NCBI GenBank assembly: GCA_030323885.1
Contig: CM059193.1
Location: forward strand, 51,984,749 to 52,048,748
DNA: 64,000 bases
Direction of reading: 5' to 3'
Source of the DNA: Branchipolynoe longqiensis
Taxonomy: Eukaryota; Annelida; Polychaeta; Phyllodocida; Polynoidae
A program made the position numbers and the translations under genes. Below are positions 11,397 to 21,379 of this stretch, one piece after another; position 1 is the first letter of the stretch, and each line of letters begins with the position of its first letter. The notes beneath the pieces were generated by a model. That model had not been told where the DNA came from. It ran no database searches and saw nothing but the letters and a program-made list of their open reading frames with translations.

Positions 11397-12751
11397 TTAA
11401 GTAGTTGGGGCGGTGGGGAGGGTGGTTGAGGAGGTGGGGAGGGAGGTAGGGAGGGTGGTTGGGGAGGTAGGGAGGGTGGTTGGGGAGGTAGGGAGGGTGG
11501 TTGGGATGTGGGGAGGGAGGTAGGAGGGTGGTTGGGGAGGTAGGGAGGGTGGTTGGGGAGGTAGGGAGGGTGGTTGGGGATGTGGGGAGGGTGGTTGAGG
11601 AGGTGCGGAGGGTGGTTGGGGAGGTGGGGTAGGGTGGTTGGGAGGTGGGTAGGGTGGTTGGGGAGGTGGGGAGGGAGGTAGGGAGGGTGGTTGGGGAGGT
11701 AGGGAGGGTGGTTGGGGAGGTAGGGAGGGTGGTTGGGGAGGTAGGGAGGGTGGTTGGGGAGATGGGGAGGGGGCTGAGGAGGTGGGGAGGGTGGTTGGGG
11801 AAGTAGGGAGGGTGGTTGGGAGGTAGGGATGGTGGTTGCGGAGGTAGGGAGGGTGGTTGGGGATGTGGTGAGGGTGGTTGAGGAGGTGGGGAGGGTGGTT
11901 GGGGAGGTGGGGAGGGGGTGGGGAGGTGGGGAGGGTGGGTTGGGGAGGGAGGGAGGGTGGTGGGGGAGGTGGGGGGGTGGTTGGGAGGTGGGGGGGGGTG
12001 GGTGGGGAGGTGGGGAGGGGGGTAGGAGGTGGGGGGGGTGGGGAGGGGGTGGGGGGGGTGGGTGGGGGGGGTAGGGAGGGTGGTGGGGGAGGTGGGGGGG
12101 TGGTTGAGGAGGTGGGGAGGGTGGTTGGGGGGTGGGGGGGGTGGGTGGGGAGGTGAGGGAGGGTGGGGGGGGAGGTGGGGGGGGTGGGGTGGGGAGGGTG
12201 GGGGGGGAGGTGGGGAGGGTGGTTGGGGGGGGTGGGGAGGGGGGTGGGGAGGTGGGGGAGGGTGGTGGGGGAGGTGGGGAGGGGGTTGGGGGAGGTGGGG
12301 AGGGTGGTGGGGAGGTAGGGGGGGGGTTGGGGGGTGGGGAGGGGTGGGTGGGGGGGAGGGTGGGGGGGGGGGATGGGGGAGGGTGGTTGAGGAGGTGGGG
12401 AGGGTGGTTGGGGAGGTGGGGAGGGTGGTTAAGGAGGTGGGGAGGGTGGCTGAGGAGGTGGGGAGGGTGGTTGGGGAGGTAGGGAGGGTGGTTGGGGAGC
12501 TGGGGAGGGTGGTTGCGGAGGTGGGGATGTTGGTTGAGGAGGTGGGGAGGGTGGTTGGGGAGGTGGGGAGGGTGGTTGGGGAGGTGGCGAGGGTGGTTGG
12601 GGAGGTAGGGAGGGTGGTTGGGGAGCTGGGGAGGGTGGTTGCGGAGGTGGGGATGTTGGTTGAGGAGGTGGGGAGGGTGGTTGGGGAGGTGGGGAGGGTG
12701 GTTGGGGAGGTAGGGAGGGTGGTTGGGGAGGTAGGGAGGGTGGTTGGGAGA
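11397..12751. repeat. G-rich minisatellite, about 21-bp units
   Basis: Roughly 1.35 kb of tandem units of the type 'ggttggggaggtagggag'. The array is more regular at both ends and degenerates to GGTGGGG runs between about 11930 and 12370. The G runs on the plus strand (C runs on the minus) are expected to form G-quadruplex structures. Long open frames on both strands (476 codons on the minus strand) come from the absence of stop codons in the repeat and are not genes. Confidence 0.95.
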
Positions 12752-12784
12752 ACACAGTTGTCACTTGAAATTAAATCTACCTCG

Positions 12785-12815
12785 TCCGATGGTTTTGAGT
12801 TTCTGTCATTCGGCA
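12785..12815 (+). mobile_element. MITE-T fragment
   Basis: Short block 'gtccgatggttttgagtttc' of the MITE-T 5' end, next to the minisatellite. Confidence 0.55.
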
Positions 12816-12869
12816 CCAAGGTTCCACTTTGGGGTGACTCCTCTTTCTGATATTTGTTTAAGACCTACC

Positions 12870-13690
12870 ATTACTGTCTGCCACAGCTACTTTCACACTT
12901 TTTTCGGATGATGCTGTTTTCACAGTGCACAATAAATACATAATTCTAGCAGCTACTATAGCAACCAATGCCTTAAGAAAGGTCAATGCATCGTGTGCTG
13001 ATAACAAACTTACATTAAACACAGACACAAATCGGAATATGTGATATTCGGAATAAATTCTAGAAACACTCAATAGAACTATGTATAGGCAATGCAGTGC
13101 TGAGAGAAGTGAACTCGTACAAATACTTAGAAACCACACTTGATTCTACACTGAATGCATCTGAGCTGAATCTAATTATAGCTATGAGAATGACAACCTT
13201 TAGAAAAATAAGGTGCTACATGAGTGAGAACACCACACTCAAACTGTATAAGGCAACTATGTTGTCACTAATAAATTATAATGAGCTAATCTATGGCCTT
13301 TTAACAAAGCAAGAGAATAAAATCAGGGAGAAATCAAAACTGGGCTCTTAGAACAGTACATAGCGGTGAAGTGCTCTCAGTGAATGAGATGCACAGATCT
13401 AATATCACATACCTGATCCAAAGGAGAGATCCACATCTGCTATCTCTTATGTTTATCAGAGCCAATGATGAAAACTACATAGACAATACCACCAGAGTTA
13501 CCAGGCACGGGGAAGCTACACTCCTCAAAGTTATTAAACCACTCACAAATAAACTGACGAGAACATATCTCCAAAAACAGCAAACTATGGAATGAATTAC
13601 CAGTCAGAAATAGACATGCACAAACACAACTAGAATTCAAGAATCTGGTAAGAATTCACCAAGCCAATCAGGCCCTTCTACATGCCTAGT
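12870..13690 (+). pseudogene. non-LTR retrotransposon RT fragment (CR1/Jockey-group-like)
   Basis: Begins just before the RT catalytic box, read as F-S-D-D at 12901-12912, then 'NALRKVNASCADNKLTLNTD'. It continues in other frames through 'VNSYKYLETTLDSTLNAS', 'MRMTTFRKIRCYMSENTTLKLYKATMLS' and 'SNITYLIQRRDPHLLSLMF' to about 13640. This is the palm and thumb order of an animal LINE RT C-terminal half. Frameshifts near 13040 and 13090 and a stop at 13349-13351 break it. Everything upstream of the FxDD box, including endonuclease, is missing (5' truncation or replacement by the minisatellite). Clade assignment is tentative. Confidence 0.75.
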
Positions 13691-14100
13691 GATGAGGTCA
13701 CCATGTTTAATTATCTACCTATTATAATCTCCTATGGCCACCCACGCTCCAATCCACACCATGTTCCCTCCACACTTACGCTTTCCCAAATTCCACCTTC
13801 CAAATTATTTGCCCAACAACATCAGAAAATTCCCTCACTAGCCTATATATCAGTGTGGTGGTATTGCTATAAAGATAGCCACCAAATACTGTACTAGCTA
13901 CTAACTGACTGAAGCTTACAATCCTCCAGATATAATTTATCCCATCATTACTAACAATGTACTTACTCAAACTACTTCATGTAGTCAAAAGCACACCCAG
14001 GTATTAATCTTTTAAGCAGAACCCTGCACCTAACCACACTCCATCTAACAGAATAAACAAATCTTCAGGTGGGTTATGCACATAGGACGTGATGTAATGA
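13691..14100. other. unassigned, possibly LINE 3' UTR
   Basis: No motif recognised; may include the 3' untranslated part of the preceding LINE. The 71-codon frame at 13682-13897 is not convincing. Confidence 0.35.
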
Positions 14101-14450
14101 TATCATCATCATCATCATCATCAATCCCTTAACCACTTAATCATTGGGCACCACGGATGACTTTTCACTTTCCAACCAGTTTTCTCCAGTTTCCCCTGTT
14201 CTCCGCTGCCCTCTGGGACTTGCCAAACTCCACACCTGTCCATTTCCTGACGTTGTCATCCCACCTCTTCCTTTGCCTGCCTTGTCTTCTTCCCTCGTTC
14301 ATTGTGTCTTGATTGCCTATGCTACAATCGTTTTCCTGTAGATTGCAGTGTAATTGTGTTGACAACTCTTCTATATTAAATGAAACCCCACTTCCGGTGT
14401 GTCTGTGTGACAGGATGCAGCCCTGCAGTGTTTCCCTGACTACCATTGCC
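14101..14450 (-). pseudogene. RTE-type LINE 3' end
   Basis: On the minus strand the C-terminal end of a LINE polyprotein reads 'TMNEGRRQGRQRKRWDDNVRKW' then 'EFGKSQRAAENRGNWRKLVGK'. A (GAT)n-type tail, seen as (ATC)n at 14103-14122 on the plus strand, lies at its 3' end. Short trinucleotide tails are a hallmark of RTE-clade elements. Only the last 70 or so codons remain; the copy is severely 5'-truncated. Confidence 0.75.
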
Positions 14451-14463
14451 AGGGCCTGACTAG

Positions 14464-14624
14464 TGTACTACATGCGTAGTAGATTTACAGGCACGTGCTA
14501 GAACAAAGGAATCGTTAACTGATCACGTGATAGGAGCGTGGGAGTCGGCTGTTGTAGTGCCCCGGACGGCGAATAATGTCACTCTTTAACCAGAAGTCAA
14601 ATCCTTCAGACGCTTACTTTCACA
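14464..14624 (+). repeat. solo LTR with 5-bp target duplication
   Basis: Starts TGTACTACATGCG and ends CTTTCACA. Perfect ACTAG direct repeats flank it at 14459-14463 and 14625-14629. It resembles the 158-bp solo LTR at 55181-55338, especially in the last 35 bases ('ccagaagtcaaa' ... 'ttcagacg' ... 'actttcaca'). Solo LTRs arise by recombination between the two LTRs of a full element. No internal region is present. Confidence 0.85.
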
Positions 14625-14883
14625 ACTAGTGGCTGGGTGCATCACCAACGTTGGTGTCTCGGAAGTGACGTATTGTGGCCAGCATGTCGGCCACACACCG
14701 GCGGCTTTCGTGATGTAGATCGTTTCAGCAGAGCATGCACAACCAGCTGAAACTCGGCTTGTGACTCAACCAACTCTTTTTCATTGATTGATTGGTGGTT
14801 TCTTTACGCCGTGTCGGCAGCATAGGCCATTTTCACAGTGAGAATTGTTTGTTTTTTATTCACCCATCGCTTTTATACAGAGT

Positions 14884-14950
14884 GGTTGGTTGGTTGTTGG
14901 AGTTTTACATCCTGGCAACATCTGAGGTCATATCAGGATGGCCCACAGAG
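14884..14950 (-). mobile_element. SINE-1 3' end fragment
   Basis: Only the tail end 'ggttggttgttggagtttta' and 'tcatatcagga' remain. Confidence 0.75.
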
Positions 14951-15706
14951 TGTAAAAGCATAAATCAATTATGTGTCAATAGACACTATGAATTTTTAAA
15001 GCTCCTAATTAAGGGAAATAAAATTCCAGATAAACATTAAAGGTTTTATTGACATTAATTGATCAAATGGGTTTAATAGACTATATGAGGTGGTACAGCT
15101 AGACCAGCTGTCCTCAAATAGCCTCAAATGTTTTCTAGTTTTACTTTAGTGAAAAGGTCATGCATACTGTCTACAGTGTAAAATTGTTGGTGCAGGGCCA
15201 AACAATCAACATAACGTAATCAAATTTGTTTGAGTTTCAGTGGGGATAGGCACCCAATGCATTCAGGGGGAGGGTCCCTCTTGAGCAGGAAAGCATATGT
15301 AAGCCACGAGTGGCCAATACGGCAGTGGCTAAGGACCACTTGATCGCACTGACCTGCCGCATGAGTCTGTGGTGGCTTTCTCACAGATGGTTCAATTTCA
15401 TGAACTTTGTTAATTTTTTCATCCAAACTCTGGGAGTGAGTGCTACGTTTGTATGGAGTTAGTATTGGGGTTCTTCCCCTTAGGAACCTTTAATCTCACC
15501 CGCTTCGGAATGGACTAGTTAATATAGGAATGGCATTTTGCAGTCAATTATTGTAAATTGTATACATTGAGCTAAGAGTAGAGTATTTCGGAATTTGCTT
15601 TACTAAAAACATGAAAGTTTGATAATATTTGATTAAAAGCGCTTATTATGCAACTGCAAAGACTCATACCTCACAGTGTCCAAACCATCTGAATTAGGAA
15701 ATGAAT
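14951..15706. other. unassigned non-coding stretch
   Basis: No gene or element recognised. AT-rich with no paired ends. Confidence 0.4.
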
Positions 15707-15814
15707 GTTGCATAATCCGATGTTTTTGAACTTCGGCTGTATTTGTGTTAGATGAATATCATAATTATGTTGATCTTTATTATCTATCTTACTTTAGTTT
15801 GAAGGATTAACTTT
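15707..15814 (+). mobile_element. MITE-T-like 5' part, interrupted by SINE-1
   Basis: 'gttgcataatccgatg' followed by 'ttatctatcttactttagtttgaa'-type sequence matches the first 110 bases of MITE-T. Its end, GGATTAACTTT at 15804-15814, is the target site duplicated by the SINE-1 insertion. The sequence resuming after 18072 does not clearly continue the MITE consensus, so the host of the SINE may be a rearranged copy. Confidence 0.65.
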
Positions 15815-15993
15815 GTTTTGTTTGTTTGGGCTTTGACATTTTGGCAATATCTCAAGTCATATCAGGACAGGTACTTATTTGTGGGATGGTGACTTTATAG
15901 TGCTGGCCCACTGAGGACCAGCTCACCAGCACCATGACCCAATTTCCTACTCAGTCACATTATCCTGAAACTGCGCTTGAGCTATCCTTGTGA

Positions 15994-16192
15994 TACGCAG
16001 CGAAGGAGGAAGTCAAGGGAGGAAGTGGAAAATAAAACACTTTATTATATATATCAAGTGGAGGAAGTAAGCAATGCACAATGATAAGTAGAAGGATATA
16101 ATAAAGTCAATGTTGAAAGTAAATAATGAAGGGAAGAGGATAAAAGTGACTGTGTCCATGTTAGGGGAGGTGCCCCGAAGAGCCCACCGCCC
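15994..16192 (-). repeat. B2 repeat of the YR element
   Basis: Starts 'tacgcagcgaaggagg' and ends at 'gccccgaagagccca'. Near-identical to B1 at 16431-16659 apart from a roughly 30-bp internal tandem duplication present in B1 only. Confidence 0.9.
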
Positions 16193-16231
16193 TATGAGGT
16201 AAAAGCAGAAAGTATGGGTGAGTGGGTGGAG

Positions 16232-16430
16232 AAAATAATGAAGTGTGCATCTGGCAGGGCGTGGAGGCGTAGTGACTGGAGGAGGCTGGGGAGCCGCTTA
16301 TAAGGCCGAAGGAAGGGGGGGGGGGGTATTATGTAACCCCAGCGGTCGGTGGCGGGCTGGAGGAGGGCCGGGGGGGGGGGAGCACTCCTCCTCCGCCACG
16401 AATCAAACGCAATGCAAGCATTACGACCAA
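16232..16430 (-). repeat. A2 repeat of the YR element
   Basis: Matches A1 (17779-17930), including 'ctggcagggcgtggaggcg' and the end 'gcaagcattacgaccaa'. It carries about 50 extra G-rich bases at 16315-16380. On the minus strand it contains a TATA-like 'cttataagc', a possible promoter element. Confidence 0.9.
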
Positions 16431-16659
16431 TACGCAGCGATGGAGGAAGTCAAGGCAGGAAGTGGAAAATAAAACACTTTATTATATATATCAAGTGGAG
16501 GAAGTAAGCAATGTAGATTGATAAGTAGAAGGATATAAGCAATGTACAATGATAAGTAGAAGGATATAATAAAGTCAATGTTGAAAGTAAATAATGAAGG
16601 GAAGAGGATAAAAGTGTCTGTGTCCATGTAAGGGGAGGTGCCCCGAAGAGCCCTCCGCC
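16431..16659 (-). repeat. B1 repeat of the YR element
   Basis: Directly abuts A2. Contains the end of the recombinase frame (stop at 16575-16577) and an internal duplication of the 'gataagtagaaggatata' block. Confidence 0.9.
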
Positions 16660-17774
16660 AAAAGGGAGGAGAGGGCGCGAGGGGCGCCAGAGGGGGCGAG
16701 GCGTGGGAGGTAGGCATGAACCGCCCCGGAGGTCCAGGTGCCCTGGGCCATGATGTCGGCCAGGGAGACCCCCGCCCTCTGGCAGGCCTGCGCCGCACCC
16801 CGACGTAGGCTATGGAGGGTGTAGCTGTCGGGGGCGGAAATGGCAAGCACACGGAACGTGCCTCTCAGGAGTGCAGTGAGGGTCCGAGGGTCAAGGGGCC
16901 GGCCCGAGGGCATGATGAAGGCGGGGTCATCTGGAGCGGCGGGGACAAGGGCCAATGATGCCAGCCAGGCCGCGACTGGGCAGAGGCAGGAGCCCGGCGA
17001 GGGGACGAAGAGGGCGACTGCCCCCGAGGGCAGGGCGATGGTCTTTGACGTCCTGAGGGTGATGCCGAGCCCTCCAGGGGCGGGGGCCACGTCGGCACAG
17101 GTGATGGTGTGGGGGCTGCGGGAAAGGGGAGGGGGAGGGGGGAGGGGAGGAGGTGCGGTTGTTGTGCGGTAAAGGTTGGGCGAAGTCGGCGGGCGAGGAG
17201 GGGAGGGGGGCCCATAGGGCCTGGGGCGTGGGAGGGCGGGGGGTGTGGGGGGGAGATGCCGGGAAGGTTGTGTAGGTAGGCGGTGTCGCCGGGGAGGGCG
17301 CGAGAGGGCGCGAGAGGGCGGCGGTGGAGGGGGCAGGGGGAGCGGGAGCGGGTGTAGGTGGGGGGAGGGCCGCCAGTCGTTCCAGTTCCGAGGGAGGTGA
17401 GGGAAGCGGGGGAGCTGGTGCCGGCGTGGGGGCCGGTTGCGCCCCCTGGGCTGCGAAGGCGAGCAGGCTCTCGTACAAGTCCACGTGAGGCGGTTTGACG
17501 GCGAAGGGCGTTTTTTGGCGTCCGATGCGGCAGCACATCGCGGCACCGCACCAGTCCAGGGCCTCCTCCCGGGCGGATTGCCGGGGGCTGGAGGGAGCCG
17601 AGGTCGCAGAGGCGGAGTCGGCTGTGGAGGTTGGAGGGGTGTTGGCTCACCTCCTGGGTCCGCGGCGTGCGGTGCGTCGGCCTCGTCCTCAGGGCATGTA
17701 GGACGGCGATTCGTGTGGGTCACGGAGGCGTGGAGGCATGGAGGCACCGGCAGCTTGGGGGCGAGGAGAGCCAA
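16575..17774 (-). CDS. tyrosine recombinase-like frame of the YR retroelement (399 codons)
   Basis: The C-terminal third resembles a YR-retrotransposon recombinase: 'HTITCADVAPAPGG', 'CPVAAWLASL', 'FIMPSGRPLDPRTL', then the H-x-x-R box 'HSLRRGAAQACQRAGV' at residues 321-336, Trp-347 in 'AQGTWTSG', and the candidate nucleophile Tyr-355 in 'AVHAYL'. The N-terminal 200 residues are very Pro/Arg-rich and show no fold I recognise; a second open minus-strand frame (16927-17538) overlaps there, so an old frameshift is likely. Starting 5 bases from A1, the frame is probably a fusion of the original first gene's start and the recombinase end, produced by internal deletion. The enzyme would integrate circular element DNA. 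Activity is unproven. Confidence 0.75.
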   Translation of the reverse strand: MALLAPKLPVPPCLHASVTHTNRRPTCPEDEADAPHAADPGGEPTPLQPPQPTPPLRPRLPPAPGNPPGRRPWTGAVPRCAAASDAKKRPSPSNRLTWTCTRACSPSQPRGRNRPPRRHQLPRFPHLPRNWNDWRPSPHLHPLPLPLPPPPPPSRALSRPPRRHRLPTQPSRHLPPTPPALPRPRPYGPPSPPRPPTSPNLYRTTTAPPPLPPPPPLSRSPHTITCADVAPAPGGLGITLRTSKTIALPSGAVALFVPSPGSCLCPVAAWLASLALVPAAPDDPAFIMPSGRPLDPRTLTALLRGTFRVLAISAPDSYTLHSLRRGAAQACQRAGVSLADIMAQGTWTSGAVHAYLPRLAPSGAPRALSSLLAEGSSGHLPLHGHRHFYPLPFIIYFQH

Positions 17775-17778
17775 AATA

Positions 17779-17930
17779 TAATAATGAAGAGTGCGTCTGG
17801 CAGGGCGTGGAGGCGTAGTGACTGGAGGAGGCTGGGGAGCTGCTTATAAGGCCGAAGGAAGGGGCAGGGGGGTGGGGGGGGGCACTCCTCCTCCGCTGCA
17901 AATCAAACGCAATGCAAGCATTACGACCAA
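17779..17930 (-). repeat. A1 repeat of the YR element
   Basis: The 5' terminal repeat on the minus strand. Ends share 'attacgaccaa' with A2. A TATA-like 'ttataag' motif near 17846 lies upstream of the open frame and could serve as its promoter. Confidence 0.88.
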
Positions 17931-18261
17931 GGCTGAGCTTCAGGCTAAGCAGAAACAAGTATCAATTGTGTAAGTCATTGGGTTTGACGTGGCCGAGTTC
18001 AAACCCCCGACCTTTCACACAGGAAGCCTGCGTTCCTACCGATTCGGCCACCGCGTCCAGTGGATTAACTTTAAACAATTTAATTGAAAATATGCAAAGA
18101 AATAGTTTTAGCGTGAGCACCAAAATGATGGACACATATTTTGTCGATCCCTTTTCGAGTATGGTGGTGTGGCACCTAAGCACCAGACTGCTATTCAGAA
18201 ATGATTGTGATTACACAATCATGTTTAATTCATTACAGGCCAAGCCCAAATTCATCGTTAA

Positions 18262-18570
18262 ATTTGCACAATCCGATGGTTTTGAGTTTCTGCAATTCTT
18301 CTGAGATAAAGACATTACATCGATTGTTATGATCTACTTTTCTTTAGTTTCAAGTAACTTATATTTTAAATGTCTAACTTTTGAGATATTTGAAGTGCAA
18401 ATGTGTAAACTGAATGTTGGCAAGCACGCCAACACTGCATAGGATTCTGCAGTAACAGGTTCCTTTAAATGGACTCAATTTTCCCTGCTATGTGATAAGA
18501 AATGCTTAATAATTTCATCAGTATTTAAGTTGGATATGTAGAATCAAATCAAGATAATCAGACAGCCTTC
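18262..18570 (+). mobile_element. MITE-T, 3'-truncated
   Basis: TTAA at 18258-18261 precedes a start 'atttgcacaatccgatgg'. The body carries the family's 'gagatatttgaagtgcaaa' and a 'ttggcaagcacgccaa' palindrome. The 3' end is lost near 18570. Confidence 0.85.
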
Positions 18571-18870
18571 CATTTGGAAATGAACGGGTTGTCTTTACAG
18601 AGTTTACGTTAAATACAGTGTGATATGCCAAAATCTTCAATGCTGAACCCGCGCCATGTTTAAATTAACATCCACATGTAGTATTGGATGAGACAACATC
18701 TACTCCTATTGTGTAATGGCAAGTCGGCTTTTATAAATACAAACATCCTTCCTCTTAAGTTGTTATGTCTGCATAAGATTCATGAATGCTGGCGTTGTCC
18801 TTAATGTGTTCTGGGAAATCTAAACGCTGCAATACAAACACCTTAACTTCATTGGTAATACTACCAACAT
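18571..18870. other. unassigned non-coding stretch
   Basis: Nothing recognised. Confidence 0.4.
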
Positions 18871-19235
18871 ATATATATATATTAATTGTACCTCGGTACT
18901 AAGCCTCTTGCTACATATTATGCGTATATACATATATGTTTACTGCACAATCACAGTGTATATATGTGCTACTGATTTATAACGCATTATACAAGTATAA
19001 AAACTAGGGGAACATATATAGAGCCTACTTTGCTACTTACTCCATCGGCGCATTGGAGTGCCCCCCCCCCCCCCCCGCCCCTAGCTGTCGGGTGGGTTAT
19101 ATACGGGTGGCCTCCCTCGCACCATACACACTGGAGGAATTGTTCTTATATATATTTCTTATATATATATATACATATATTTACTGGGCAATCAGAGTGT
19201 TAGGCAGAAATAGGTTACAAGTAGCAATTGCCTGA
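18871..19235. repeat. AT-rich repeat shared in inverted form with 48740-48945
   Basis: Shared landmarks are 'gcattatacaagtataaa', 'ctccatcggcgc' followed by a homopolymer C run (19061-19076 here), and flanking (TA)n tracts. The copy at 48740-48945 is in the opposite orientation. Probably an uncharacterised dispersed element; ends not defined. Confidence 0.65.
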
Positions 19236-19544
19236 CCCCACACTTGATATTATAGTGTGCAAATAGCCTCGCTTTCAAATGCAATCGAGGTGAGTGCTGA
19301 GATATCTGCTATATGCCTAGTGAACACCTAGAGGTGCAGACGCACTCACCAGCGCAGCTGTAGTGAAAGGCCACCTTTTCCGACACACCGCTGACGTCAG
19401 TTTCAGCATCCATGTCCTGACACTTTCTTTGTCTGCATCCATGTTCTTAAACACTTCCACTCCTTTATGTCGTATGGGTACCATCAGGTGGGCAACTAAC
19501 CTCGTTTTCGATTCAAGATGGCGTAATTGTGGGATCGGTCAGTT
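19236..19544. other. unassigned non-coding stretch
   Basis: Nothing recognised. Confidence 0.4.
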
Positions 19545-19784
19545 GCCAGTATTGTACTGGTGCATGCATTTATTAAGTATGTGTTTCTGCATAGAAGGGA
19601 AAAACAAGTCAATGTAATAGAACCTGTTACTGCTGAAACTTAAGGTGACATAGCTTTGGCGTTCTTCTGCATGTTTGCACTTTAGATATCTCAAAATTAC
19701 CCATTCAACGATAAACATATGATAAATATAAAATATGTATCTTTAAAAAATGGCAGAAATTCAAAACCATGTGAGTAGGCAGCC
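19545..19784 (-). mobile_element. MITE-T copy (reverse)
   Basis: Contains 'gtgcatgcatttattaag', 'aatagaacctgttactgctg' and the terminus 'gtaggcagcc', followed by TTAA at 19785-19788. The other end is missing. Confidence 0.8.
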
Positions 19785-19788
19785 TTAA

Positions 19789-20158
19789 AGTTGCATAATG
19801 CGATGGGTTGGAGTTCCGTGTTTTCAAGATAAATATATTAGGTTGATAATGATATCAAATACTTTGGATTGAATTAACTTTCATCTGAAGTGGTTAACTT
19901 GGATATGTGTTATTGCTTTATTGCTTGATTGTTGAAAACATAAATGGGTTTGACTGAGTAAGCGAATCGGGAAATGCTGGACATTATACTATTTATAGGC
20001 TTCAACAGTGACAGCTTCTAGTAAATTGACTTAGTATTTTTGTTAAAGCAAATAAATGTTCGGTAAGTCCTCCAGTGCCTGAGTTGAACATTTAGGGTCA
20101 AATCTAGCTGAGTATTGTGACTTTTGAAGCTGTGATGCTTTGATGGGACTATGCAGCC
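19789..20158 (+). mobile_element. MITE-T copy (forward), abutting the previous
   Basis: Starts 'agttgcataatgcgatggg' directly after the shared TTAA and ends 'gactatgcagcc' followed by TTAG, a mutated TTAA. Head-to-head with the preceding copy, so one TTAA served both. Confidence 0.82.
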
Positions 20159-20329
20159 TTAGGACCGTGATTAGACGTACATAAAGCGCGGATATCCGTG
20201 TCTTTGGGGTAATTTATATCATAGTTAAGTCACCGATAAGTCGGCCTGTCTTGGCTTTGTGTGTGATTGATTTAACACACCTTAACTGTAAGCAACAACA
20301 GAATCCACTTCCTACCACAATCCCCCTGC

Positions 20330-20779
20330 ATACTTAGCTTCTTACCCCCTGTCTTTTCGCGTACTCCCCGCCCCCCCCCCCCACACCCACACCCATCCCT
20401 CTCTCCAGCCTCTTCTCAGGCGATGTCGTCCTGCAGCTTCACTCTCCCAGCACGTCTAAAAATACACGCTCCCATTCGTCAGTGTCGGGCACTCCTACCT
20501 CCCACTTGTAAAATAGCATCTGGCTGATGCGTCGCTAATACCACCCCCACACAAACCTCCTGGTACACCCCCACACATCCATACACACCTGGCACACACT
20601 TCCACACACTTGCCTCGCTCTCCCCCACACACCTCCCACGCACTGCTACTTCACTCCCACACACACCTCCTCCTCCTACACATATCCCACGCACACCTAC
20701 CTCCCTCTCCCTACATACACATACTGCTACCCACCACCCACACACACCTCCTCCTAAACACCTCCCACACACAACTAAC
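20330..20779 (+). repeat. left part of C-rich 52-bp satellite
   Basis: Repeats built of 'cctcccacacacaactaac' and 'ctccctcc' modules, irregular on this side. The array resumes at 25460, so it was one array split by the fold-back element. Confidence 0.85.
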
Positions 20780-20816
20780 CAGGTAGAGGCCACGTCTTGG
20801 ATTTCAAAACGTCTTG

Positions 20817-20846
20817 AAAAATCAAGACGTTTTGAAAAACCAAGAC
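20817..20846. repeat. hairpin near the fold-back terminus
   Basis: 'aaaacgtcttgaaaaatcaa' continues as a palindrome around the CGTCTTG/CAAGACG pair. The corresponding hairpin in the right arm lies at about 25405-25435. Could be a subterminal recognition site. Confidence 0.6.
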
Positions 20847-21284
20847 AGTTTACATATAGAAACAAATAGGGGTGACCTGTCACAGTCTGCCACTACTTTA
20901 ATATTGAGGATGGAACCTAACAAAATACATCATTAAAATGGCTATAAGTAGCTCTTCAAAGTTTCTATGAAGAAAATGCTCCTGTCTATAGTATGTTCAT
21001 ACTATTCAATTAAAACTACATTAAAATAAAGAGATAATCTTATTTTGCCTATAACATTGTGCTGTTTTTATTCTGGAATTAGTCATTTTTACTGGTGAAA
21101 CACCATGGTCTATTTAAACAAGTATTTTTCTTAGAATCAAAATCCTGGACATAGTTAATGAGAAATAACCAACAATATGAACAAATCATGATGAATAGCA
21201 TCATATATGCCATTACTCTAATGTACACAGGCAGATGGGTTGTTGTTTTAGCAGTCTACTACACAAGGATGGCCACTGGAGTTG

Positions 21285-21330
21285 GGTGTGGGTGTGGGGT
21301 GGGTGTGGGTGTGGGTGTGGGTGTGGGTGA
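21285..21330 (+). repeat. GTGTGG-type simple repeat in left arm
   Basis: Tandem 'gggtgt' units, matched by 'cccaca' units at 24914-24965 in the right arm. Confidence 0.85.
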
Positions 21331-21379
21331 AAAGTGGGATTTCTCTCTGTGTGGTATATCCACCATACAATATGTGTAT

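Larger units (their letters stand above)
15994..17930 (-). mobile_element. Ngaro/PAT-like YR retroelement with split direct repeats, internally deleted
   Basis: Read on the minus strand the order is A1 (17930-17779), open frame (17774-16575), B1 (16659-16431), A2 (16430-16232), B2 (16192-15994). A1 matches A2 and B1 matches B2. This A1-ORF-B1-A2-B2 layout is the split-direct-repeat architecture of Ngaro and PAT tyrosine-recombinase retrotransposons. Lack of a target duplication fits YR integration. At 1.9 kb it lacks reverse transcriptase and RNase H, so it is a non-autonomous deletion derivative that still retains a recombinase-like C-terminal domain. Confidence 0.87.
15815..18061 (-). mobile_element. 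SINE-1 copy split by a tyrosine-recombinase retroelement
   Basis: The SINE tail and body occupy 15815-15993 and its tRNA head 17931-18061 ('accgattcggccaccgcgtc'). The interruption is the 1.9-kb element at 15994-17930. An 11-bp perfect target duplication GGATTAACTTT at 15804-15814 and 18062-18072 brackets the whole, showing both halves belong to one SINE. About 15 bases of SINE consensus are missing at the inner junction, and no target duplication flanks the inner element. Confidence 0.92.

Noticed and set aside
11389..12819. 476-codon minus-strand frame and several plus-strand frames in the G-rich minisatellite
   Set aside because: The repeat simply contains no stop codons on that strand. 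The Pro/Ser/Thr or Gly/Val/Arg translation follows the 21-bp unit and has no independent motif.
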